This document shows, piece after piece, positions 26,501 to 38,000 of a stretch of DNA of 64,000 nt. Source of the DNA: Gambelia wislizenii (taxonomy: Eukaryota; Chordata; Lepidosauria; Squamata; Crotaphytidae); assembly GCA_030847615.1 (NCBI GenBank), contig JAUMIR010000004.1:228202501-228266500 (forward strand). Reading direction: 5' to 3'. The notes under the pieces are model-generated. The model was not told the origin of the DNA. It worked only from the letters and a program-made list of their open reading frames with translations, and ran no database searches. How positions within the stretch are numbered: the stretch's first letter is position 1; the number at the start of each line of letters is the position of its first letter. The position numbers were made by a program, and so were the translations under genes.

Positions 26501-29500
26501 TGACTGAGAGACAGAAACAGCAGAGGAACAGAAACAGCTGAGAGACAGAAACAGCTGAGGAAGAAAAGATTAGGAGCGATCTGAGGAGCCACCTTTAATT
26601 TGCAATATTTTGAGTCTATGTGTTAAGAGAAGAAAGAAGCTGAAGTAAGCAGGCTAATTTATTTTGTAAGATCTTGGAAAAAGACTTTAAGCTTATAGGA
26701 ATAAAGGACTTTGGAGCAGAAAGGAAAAAAAAGAAGAAAAAAGAAGGAAGAAAAAGAGAAACAAAAGGAGAGATATAAGGAAAAAAATGGAGAGAGGCAA
26801 ATGGAGAAAAGGAGACAAGAAGAGGAGGCACAGTGGTGAAGGAAACGAACAAGGGTGATAGTTGGCTAATTTAATAAAGGAAAGGAGATTAAATGTTTTT
26901 AGATTAAGGGATATAACCCAGATTTGATATCTCTACTGAACTGTATTTAGAATATTGGGGGGGGGTGTATCTGCGGAATTGAAGAGGTAATTGAAGAGAC
27001 TATGCAATTTGAAACAGTGTAGCCATGAAGAGACATTGTGAGTTTTGAATGTGTTATTAACTAACATACTTAGGGCCAGATCTTGGGTACTTATAAAGCT
27101 TTCTTCTATTTGTTGAAGTTGCTCAGGGGGTTGTGGATTTCAAAAGCATTTTCCAAAATTTAGAACTGGTGTGTGGAGGATAGGAATAGAAGATATAAAA
27201 ATTACACATAACTATAGAATTGTAGAACTGTGGAATCTTATAGTGATTTTGTTGGAATGGAGAAATTGGAAACTGTATTGATTATTGAAAATTGATAGAA
27301 GGTTTATGGAATATTTGAATGGAGTGTTATCTGTAATATTGGTTATTTGATAGATCTGAAATATTGAGAGTGTGGGGGAAAGTGTATAAAAAGGAGTGAA
27401 TATTGGGAAAGGAAATAGGAGGGGGAAACGGGCAATGCTGCTTTTTTTTCTTAGGGGGGATAGGAAGGAAGCTTAATTACAAATACTTATATAACATAAT
27501 AATAAAGCTTCAAACAGGCCCCAAGAGTCTTCAGGGGTGGATAAATGAAAAAAGAGAAGGAGAAGAATTAGAAATATATTGATATAAAAGGAGAGTAAAT
27601 TTAAATAAGACAGAGCAGAGAGGAGGAAGGGAAAGGACAGGAATGGCCTCTAGATTAAAGAAATCAGGAACACAGATTCAACCACAAATGGCAACAAGGA
27701 GAGGATCAATTGAAACAATGAAAGTTGCTGAGATGCAAGCCATGATAATGGAAGAAATAAGAACGGAATTAAGAAGTTTTAGAGAAGAAATTAGGTCAGA
27801 ATTGAAAGATATTAGAAAAGAAATTAGACTGGACTATAAAAAAGAAACAGAAATTTTAGGAAGGAAAATGGAAAAATTCTATAAGGAGCTGGAGGAGGTA
27901 AAAACAGAGCTGAAAACTCAGGAATCTAAGATTAAAGAATTAAAGGAGAATTTGAGAGTAACAGATAAATTAATAAATCATGTACAAGAGGTACAAGGAC
28001 AGGAAGAATTACTAATATTGACTCAAGAGTTAAGGTACAGGGAAAAATGTCTGAAGTTGAGAGGTCTATCTGAAAAAATGAATGAGAATTTGGAAAAAAG
28101 GTTATTACCACATTTGGCAAAATTTATTGATTATACTGAAGAACGAATGGACAATGAGGTGGATAAACTGTTTAGAGTGAGCTCCCAGGTGGCAAGAGAA
28201 AAGAAACTACCAAGGGACGTAGTAATAGTACTAACAAGATCAAGAACTAGAGAGAAGATATTGCAAAGAAGTTATAGAGAAATATTTAAAATAGAAGAAG
28301 AGATTAAGATCTTTAAGGATATCCCAGTATCAATATTGAAGAAGAGGCAGGAGTGTAGGTTTATAATGCAAATATTAACTAGGAATGGTATCAATTATAA
28401 ATGGGAGAAGGTAGAAGGGTTATCATTTACATTTAGGCAGAAAAGATACAAAATAGACTCAGTAAAGAAAGCCAAAGAATTTTGTAAAAAGTTTGATAGA
28501 GGGAAAAATAATAATCCAAAGACAAATGAAGAAAGAAAAGAAGGAGATGAAAATAAAGAAAATAGAGAAGAGAGAGATAAACAACGGGGAATGGACAATG
28601 ATGAAGAACAAAGTAGAAGAGGAAAGGTAATAGGAGGGGTGGCAGAACCAGAAGAAGAAGAGATTGAAGAAATAGAAGAAGAAGAAAATGAAAGTCTGAT
28701 AGTGAGGAGGAAGAAAGAGAGATAGAAGAAGAAATAATAAATAATAAATAAATAATAATAAATGGGAACGAAGATTAATATTGGATCTTGGAACGTAAAA
28801 GGAGTTAATTCGGAATATAAGAGGAAGCAAGTATTTCATTTTTTAGTGAAATCAAAATTAGATATCATATGTATTCAAGAGACGAGGATAAAAGAAGAGC
28901 ATAGTAAATATTTACGTAACCCAAAGCTGGGACAAATGTTTAATTCAGCAATAGAAAAGAAGAAGAAAAGAGGAGTAGCAATATATGTAAAGCAGAACTA
29001 TAAAGCAAAGGAATTATTTAAGGATACAGAAGGACAAGGAATAGGAATAGAAATTCAGCTTAACAATTTAAGAGTAGTGGTGGTAGGAATATATGCACCT
29101 AATAAAAACAAATTTTACAAGAATTTATGTGAGATGTTAGAAGATTACATAGGGCATAATCTTATAATTCTAGGAGACTTCAATGGGGTTATTGACCCCA
29201 AAACAGATAGATCAAAAGAAAAGAATATTAAAATAAGTGGTAAATTGCCAAAAGAATTATTTGAGATGATGAGAGAATTAGATTTGGTGGATGTGTGGTC
29301 AATAAAAAACAAGGACAAGAAAGGCTTTACATTCTATTCAGATCGGTATAGAACGATGTCAAGAATTGATTTAATGCTGGCATCAAACAGGATAATGAAG
29401 AATGTATCGAAGGTGGAGATTATGAGCAGAGTAACATCAGACCATCACCCAATTAAAACAACAATAGAGATTAATAAGAGGAAATATAACTGGAGGCTAA

Positions 29501-32031
29501 ATGAATCTTTATTAAGAGATGAGAAATTTTTAGAAAAATTAAGAGAAGACATAAAATATTACTTTAAAGAAAATACAAGAAAAGATTGTAAGATGAGAAC
29601 GATAAGGAACGCGTGTAAAGCAGTGGTGAGAGGTCTATTAATTAAGAGAGGAACAGAGGTAACGAAATTGAGATCTGATAGATATATATATTTTTGCTGG
29701 AAGAATTAAAAAAAAAGAGAAGAAGAATTAAGGGAAGACCCAAAAAAAGAAAAATTGATTAGACAGATAAAGTTGATACAAAAACAACTAAATATTGAAA
29801 CCTTGACTATGGTTGAAAGAACAAGACAGCGATACTTTGAATATGGGAATAAGATGGGCAAATGGTTAGCATATAAATTGAAGAAAGAGAGGGAAAAGAA
29901 ATTAATTTTGGAAATAAACAATAAAGGAAATAGAACTACGGATCAAGAAGAAATTAAGAATGCACTCTATGAATACTATAAAAAATTATTTGAGGGAGGA
30001 GAAACAGATGAGATGAGAAAAAGAGATTTGATGGAATATTTAGATAGACAAGACGTAATTAAACTCACAGAAGAACAAGCTTTGATATTTAATGCACCAA
30101 TAACAATGGAAGAAATAAGTACTGCAATAAGAGGTCTTAAGAAAAATAAAGCTCCAGGTCCGGATGGATACTCGGCAGTTTATTATAAAAAACTAGAACA
30201 TGAATTAGCTATACCACTACAGGAAGTGTTGAATAGAATAGAGCAATAAGGAATACCAGAATCTTGGTTAGAGGCAAACATATCACTTACACCAAAAGAA
30301 GGGAAGGATAGAAGGGAAGTAGCAAACTATCAGCCAATTTCACTACTCAATACAGACTATAAAATTTATGTATCAATATTAGTGAGAAGGTTAAAAAATA
30401 CATAATCAAGTTTATTTGGGACGGAAAGAAATCAAGGATTAAATGGGCGTACTTAACAGATGCTAGAGGTAGAGGAGGATGCGAGCTACCAGATCTGAAA
30501 ATATATTACTACGCAGCTGTGTTAATATGGGTGGAGGATTGGATTAAATTGAAAGAAGAAAAAGTGCTGATTCTGGAAGGACACAACATTAGGTTTGGGT
30601 AGCACGCATATCTTGGGTATGGAAAAGATAGAATAAATAAGGACTTTAATAATCATTCTGTGCGGAGGGCATTATTAACAACATGGAAGAAAATAAAGGT
30701 GAAATTTTACAGTGGAATCCCTTGTTGGATATCAACGCAGGAAGCGTTTTTTGGAAGATGGAAAGATAGGGCACAGTGTAGGAGATATGAAGACATAATC
30801 ATAAGAGACAGTAATGAGGAATATGTATTGAAATCCAGAGAACAGATAAACTGGGAAGGTAGCTGGTTTACGTACTATCAAATAAAAGAGAAATTTAAAG
30901 AAGATATCAAAAAAGAAGTAATAGAAAAGAGTAAAAATGAACTTGATGAAATATTATGGGGTATGCACAAAAAAGAAAATAGCTAAATTGTATTGATTAT
31001 TATTAACTAGATATTTAGAAGAAGAGAACATAAAAGATTATATGGTTAAATGGGCCAGAACTATAGGGAAGAACATAGAAATAGAAGCGTGGGAAAATGC
31101 AAGAAATAAGACAAATAATTTTACAGCGGCTCAGAATCTTAAAGAAAATTACATAAAGATGGTAAATAGGTGGTATTACACGCCAGTTAGGTTAAATAAA
31201 ATGCGTATAATAACTATAAGTAATTGTTGGAAATGCCAAGAAAATAAGGGAACACTAATACATATGTGGTGGGAATGCAGGTTAATTAAAGAATTTTGGG
31301 AGAAAGTACATAAGCTAATGAAGAAGATATTGCAAATTGAGTATGAATTAAGACCTGAGTTATATTTGTTAAATATGACAAGTGTATTAGAGAAAAAAGA
31401 TGAAAGACAGTTTTGGAAAGTGATGTTATATATGATAACGGCGGCTAGATTATTAATTGCACAAAAATGGAAGCAGTCAGATACACCAGAGATAACAGAT
31501 TGGTTAAGTAAACCGATAGACATGATAGAGCTGGATAACTTAACAAATAGGTTAAGGGACACACCCAAAAAGAAATCAATGGAAAAATGGCTACCGATGA
31601 TGAAATATTGGAAGGACAATGGAGAAGCGGAAGGGGTTAAAAATATGTTACTATTATAATTAGCGTAATATTATGGTGAAAAAAAAAGAGGAGACAACAG
31701 GAATCGGAAATTGATAGGAATGATCGAAAAGAGATAACATTAAAAGCATGGAGTCTTGAAGATAAGAGAGGAACAGATAAGATGAAAGAGAATAAGATGG
31801 ATACGCGAGAACTTTTTTTTAAAATATAATTTTTATTGCATAAAACAATAATCACAAAAAAAGCGGGCACATACATTATTCATCATTTATGTCATACATC
31901 TAATTCCATAAACTCCCAATTGACCATAAATTACGATTCTATTTAAATTTCTTTAAGATCTTAGAATTCAAAAACAGTTAAGAAATATATGTATTTTTAT
32001 AGATAAATATATATAAGTATGTATATGTATG

Positions 32032-32064
<33 letters not shown>

Positions 32065-35000
32065 ATGTTGTTACATACGTTCCCCCCATGTATGGTATGA
32101 CAATTCCCTTATTTCAACATCTTTATAGGGAGAAAAAAAATGAAAACAAACAAACAACAAAAAAGAAAAAAAAAGAAAAAAAACCCTTAAATCTAAATCT
32201 TCTAAAATACCCTTCCCCTAAAGAACCTCCTATCTGAAACTAGTTCTGCCTTTCTGCACTTTTTCAATTTCCTCTTATCTCATAAGCTACCTGTTTACTT
32301 TTGCTAAATCTGAACAATTTCCTCTCTGTATGCCCCTATTCAAACTTCTTTAAAGCTGTCAATTTGAGTTATCTATCAAAAATTCGATGTATCGCCATTT
32401 CCTCATACGCATACTCATATAACATTGGTATTGTTGCTCATGTTGTTGTATTTATCTGCCTTGCCATTACCAACATTGCTAATATCTAGTATTTCTGATT
32501 ATTTATTTATTCTTCCTATTCTCTTATTCTCTCCATTCCCTTCTCTCTCTTTCCCCCCCCCCCTTGTTGGGACTCAAGTTTTATTTATGCACTTATTGCT
32601 GCCAATTCTCCCCATTTATCCTTTAAAAAGTTTGAAAAAGCTTTCCAGTCTTCATAATGCTTCCCCAGTGATTTACCCTTCAATAAAACTGTTTATCTAA
32701 TTCAACCATTTCTCGAGTTTTCACAATCCAATCATCTATGGTAGGTGTTATTTTAGTTTTCCATACTCTCGTGTACTCAATTCGCGCAGCCGTCATCATA
32801 TAAAATAGCATTTTACCATGCTCCTTTTCCATGTCTCCATCCATCATCCCTAGGAGATAGAGTTCTGGTTTAAATGGGATATTAATGTTTAAAATTTCCT
32901 TTATTGCTTTTTGTATTGTTTTCCAGTATTTTCCCGCATCTTTACAGGTCCACCAAAGATGAAAGAAGGTACCCACTTCGTGACCACATTTCCAGCAGTT
33001 ACTTTTAGTACTTTTGTACATTCTTGATAACTTGTATGGGGAGTAATGCCATCTCAGATACATCTTATAATTGTTCTCTCTAACATTTTGACTTAGAGTA
33101 TATTTCATCCTAGTCATCCACAATTTCTCCCACTGCTTTAATTCAATCTGATGACCTATATTTTGGGCCCATTTTATCATTGCTTCTTTGATGATGTTAT
33201 CTTCCGTTTCCCATTCCAATAATGTTTTATAGAATCTTGTGATCATATTTTTATTCCCTGCTTGAACGATTTTATCCCATATCGATTTATTTGTTTCAAT
33301 ACCCTCCAATTTTTTATCCATTTTATATCTTTCTTTTATCTGTCTGTATAAATACCAATGGCATTCAATCCCTTCTCCAATACGCGAGAACTTGAAATGA
33401 GAGGGAATAAGAAAGGTGAAAGAAGAGGTAATGACAGAGGTATATAAGAAGTCTACAAGAGGTAAAGGTTAAAACTTGCTTACTTAGGATTGTGTGGAAG
33501 GAAGTCAAAGAATGAGGATGTATAGAAGTATAGATGAGGTATAGAGTATAAAGTAAAATGGATCGAAATTGAATGAAGGAATGTATGGCAGAAAAAGGAA
33601 GAGAAAATATGTTGGAAATATGGATGTAAAAAAGCAAAATTGTGAATATAAGAGAATGTTTGTTTTTTTTCTGTTAAAAAAAAAAGAAAAAAGAAAGAAA
33701 AGAAATGGGAGGTGATGACAACAGAGAGTGTTTGAGCACCTTTTAAGACTAGGGCCTAAAGCCTGTTGTTGATCCCATTGAATTGATAGACTTAATATAA
33801 GGATTTTCCACTCAACAGTGTGTTTGTTTTAGTTGAGATGACTGGATTTCAGCCTAATAAATGTTTAGGTGGCATAAACTCTTGCAGATTATGTATGCAC
33901 GTTTGTATGTATTTGCTGTATAGCCTGCCTTTCTCAGAAGATTGGAATCCAAGGTATCTTTTAATCTTTGAATCAAGTTTAAAAGGTATGAGTTAAAAAC
34001 CCACAAATTATGCCATTAAAATAATTGAACAAGTTGTATTATTTAAACAAATTGGATTAAAAACAATTAAAAGCACAATTTAAAATCAATTAAAACAGAA
34101 TGGATTAGATGCAATTCAAAGCATAGCAATAAAAAGTGCACCAGTTAAAAATCAGTTGCCCAAAGGCCACCTGAATTAAATGGTTTTACTTGTCAGCAGA
34201 AGAACAATTGGGATGGGGCTCGCCTGGCCTCATCAGAAAGGAGTTCCAAAGATTGGAAGCCAGCACAGAGAAGGCTGTCTTTAGATTTTTCTCATCAGAC
34301 ACCCTATACACACAACACCTTTAAAACAACATACTACAGTTCCTAAAGTGCTGATTTGCCTCCCTTCCCTTCCCCTCTGTCCACCCACTGATGTATGTTC
34401 TGTGCTTGACATACCAACACTTACCTTATACTAGAAAACACATTTGTCACAAATATCTTGTAGCTCATTGCAGAACTATTATGCTTAACTACAGACCTGT
34501 GCATGTGAACTGAATAGGGACGGGTAGAGCTCTCTGTGGCACAACAGTCTCATGCCCATTGTATCAAAGGACAACTCTTTCTTGATATGCTAACTCCACA
34601 TGTCTTACCACACCTGTCTTGGTCAGATAAATTTCCCCTTGGAAGTTTGGCTAGCCACAGTAGTGCTAATGATATTTGGTACAATCACTGTATTGGTGTG
34701 AGTGAACTAAGTGGCCCAAATGTCTTTCAGTTCATTCTAAATCATTGGAATCAAGTTGAAAATATTTCTGAATTTATTTCTCATTTAGAACTAGGCATTG
34801 AGGGAGAAGAAGAGATAATCCACAGTTTGTGTTGGGTAGCAGTCCATGTGAGGTTGGAGATAACAGTAATGCTCCCTATGCTCTTGTTCCTCCTCCATCA
34901 AGGACAATATTAAAATAAAGCCTTCATAGGATAGTGCCATTATCCTGTGTTAATGGAAAGTGAAGAATTTATGGAAGACAAGTACATAAAAATTGTGATT

Positions 35001-38000
35001 TTGGCTGTAAAAGTGGTATAAGATACTTAAATCATCTGGGGACAGCTGAAAGAAAGAAAGAATATTCTCAGTGAAGACCCCTTTTCTTCCATAAAACCTG
35101 AAAGGCAACATTTGTTCTGCTCACTGATGTAGAATAAAAGAGAAAAGTTTGTGGTTAAAATGGCTGAGGGGGGGACCCATCTGTTCATACTGTTTTGTCT
35201 TAAGGATATGTGACTAGAGAAGGTATAACTGTTTTTCAAGTTTCCCCAATTGCATTGCTTTCTTGCTTTGTACAAGTGACGAGACAGAAGGAATACATGG
35301 AATAACTTAATTCAATAAATGTGCATGCTGCATAAATGAAAGATTTGCAGATCCCCGTGCAGATTAGATTTTAAAGAGTGAATTTGTAAATTACATATTC
35401 AACTATGTAAATTGTTAATAAAAACAAGTTTTTTATATTAAAAAATCAACTTGATTTTCACATCTGGAAAAGATTGTGAGGGGCAAGGTTACTTAGGGCT
35501 TATCTACAACAGCAAGAACTGCCCAGTTGCTAGATGATGTTCGTGATGATTTGCAGCTTCATTGGGGGTTTTGCAGAAAAATCTGGGGAGATTTTCAGAC
35601 ACGGAAAAATCGTCCCTTGCCGCGCGAGCAGCCTCCCGAAACTGCTGCGCGGCAAGGGTCTTTTTCGGACCGCGCTGTGCCTGTGGCGAAACCGTCCGTG
35701 TCACTTCCGTGAAGCTTGGGACGGCTCCGCGTCATATTTCAAGCACGGAGGCTGCCCGTGATTGAAATATGACGCGGAGCCGTCCCAAGCTTCACGGAAG
35801 TGACACGGACGGTTTCGCCACAGGCACAGCGCGGTCCGAAAAAGACCCTTGCCGCGCAGCAGTTTCGGGAGGCTGCTCGCGCGGCAAGGGACGATTTTTC
35901 CGTGTCTGAAAATCTCCTGGGTCTAAAAGATTCAGTTTGCTCTGCATTTCAGGTGACACCCTGGATTATTGGCCATGTGGTAACCACAGATTGGCTTTGG
36001 TGCAAAGCAGGGGGTGGGGCTTCTGGTGGGTTGGACTCTGTTCTGCCAGTGTGGGGGCATTTTTTTTTAAAAAATGTCAATTATGCGCATATCTACACAA
36101 GCGTATCTCCGTTTTTCCAGTAATACAGTACTCTGGAATAAAGAATATTCACATGCACAAGTGAATTCATTTTTTTTTCAAAAAAGAAAAAACAGAGCAG
36201 CCCCAGCTGTGTGGCCAAAAATAATGTGACATACAGGACACAGGATCAGTGTAGGACTACCATTTTATACTGACATGGGTTTACCTATGATTACAGTGTG
36301 GTGGAATACTCCAATCTCCCATCACACAAGCCTCAGTGAGTGGGGCTGCAGATCAAAAATATCTGATGGCAACGCGGTGGATTCAGGATTTTCCACCCGT
36401 ACACACTGGCCCTTAGTCTCCTTCTGTCAGTGGTATTGCTCTAGTGAAATAGTGGTGGGCAGATATCAGGTTTGTGGGATCTATTTAAAAAAAAACAACC
36501 CTTGAGATCCACCAAACCTATCCTGGAGCAAAAGGCACAGAGTTAAATTCTGAGCATGGGTTTTGAATCCTAGAACTAAATGGAGCTCACAGTTCTTCCA
36601 CGTTAAAATCCATTGCTGGATTTGTTATAGTTTTTTTTTAATTATTATTGGATGCTCTTATTATTAACAACAGTTGGGAGTAAGAAATCCTTGCTGATTT
36701 ACTGCAAATCACTGAGAGACCTACCAGTACATCTACAGTCATCCCTCCACATTTGCAGGTTAAACATTCACAGATTTGATTATTTGCAGATTACTAAATA
36801 TGTTCTCTTCAGAAAACAATGCTGGGTGACATTAGGAGGGCAATCCATATCACTTAAAATACACATATACTCTTTTTTTAAAAGCCTTCCTGGTAGTAAC
36901 TGGCTTGGTTGAAAAGGGCCTCCAATGTCATGGTGTTCTAGGATTTGGGTGGAATAACTGTCTTGTCCCATTTTTACTGAGCTATAAACGAATAGGTGAT
37001 ACCAGGCTATATGTGTGCCTTTACCAGTAGTCCCAAGCTCAAACCAATATACTACACTTGCTCTGGTGAATATAGAAAATCAAATCTATCTATTTATCTG
37101 TCACTTTAGCATATCTTTTATAGATTTCCAGAGAATAGAAAAGGCTTGGTCAGTTATACATGGAAAGTGCTACAAAATAATCATTGGGATATTTGTAATT
37201 TCACTTATATATTTTCCTTAGCATTTGTTTGAGCAGTTCAGCTCATGGGCTTTCTCCTGATTTCCCTCCTTTTAAAAATGACAGACTTTATACTGCTGAT
37301 AGAATTAATTTTGGCTATGACAAAGATGCAGATCATCCTATGTATCGGGGCGGGGGATATGTTCCCAGCTTACAAATAGAGAACCCCATAGAATCACACT
37401 GGAAGAGCTAGGAAATGCCTAGAGAGGACACCTTCCAGCAGAAGTTACCATAGAGTCACAATGGATGACCTAGGAAATGGCTAGAGAGGATGCATTGACT
37501 GTCGTTTTGTCTCAGGATCATACTGGAAGATCCAGGTTTCATCACAAATGATGATTTATTAAAAAATGTTTGGGTCCGCCTCAGGTTGCTGCAGAATGTC
37601 ATGTTGCTCGACTTTTAAACTTAGTATTTTTCCAGCACACAACAGACAACATAGCTGCTTTAAATGACAACTGAAATGTCAAAACAAATTCAAACTACAG
37701 ATGAGAAGGAAGTTTAATGTATAATTTTTATTTTTTATTTTTATATGAAAATTTTATTAAAAGATAATTAAAAAATAAATGATGACTGACAATTAACTGA
37801 ATGGCTGGGAGTGTTGATGTTTGTCATGCAGGTTCAGACATGTTCAAGGTCACCACTCAAGTGTTCACAATCAGTTCTCCCTGATTTGTCTGAAAGGTAG
37901 AAACACAGTCTTGTTATTTAATAGACCGACCTTGTACTTTATTAAATTTGTTCAGATTCAGGAGCAACGACTTTTTTGGCTCTCCAAAAAGCTTAGCTAG

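Larger units (their letters stand above)
31815..33379 (-). mobile_element. 5'-truncated L1 nested in the larger L1
   Basis: A poly(T) start on + (poly(A) tail on minus, with AATAAA just upstream on that strand), a 3' UTR of about 0.85 kb, and an ORF2 3' fragment ending at 32680 are bracketed by an exact 14-bp duplication. It is inverted relative to the host L1 and belongs to another subfamily: its zinc knuckle reads [18 protein letters not shown]. Confidence 0.92.
25828..33701 (+). mobile_element. L1 LINE, complete ends, ORF2 internally deleted, with a nested L1
   Basis: The element is bracketed by an exact 17-bp duplication and ends in an A-rich tail (about 33675-33701). It has a 5' UTR of about 1.8 kb, an open ORF1 (27643-28725), and an ORF2 with endonuclease, partial RT and C-terminal zinc-knuckle region. 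The RT core is deleted and a second L1 sits at 31815-33379. Without the nested copy it is about 6.3 kb. It inserted in sense orientation to RNF144B. It cannot mobilise itself. Confidence 0.92.

Noticed and set aside
25809..26592. Open frames in the first kilobase of the L1
   Set aside because: They are in the A/G-rich L1 5' UTR, lack any L1 protein motif, and are out of place before ORF1.
35587..35917. Hairpin as a microRNA precursor
   Set aside because: The 156-bp perfect stem with MITE termini and a target duplication is far longer than a usual precursor; small-RNA production is possible but not supported here.
35504..36123. Two frames with an identical N-terminal peptide as a duplicated small gene
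   Set aside because: The identity is forced by the perfect palindrome: both are the same DNA read on opposite strands.
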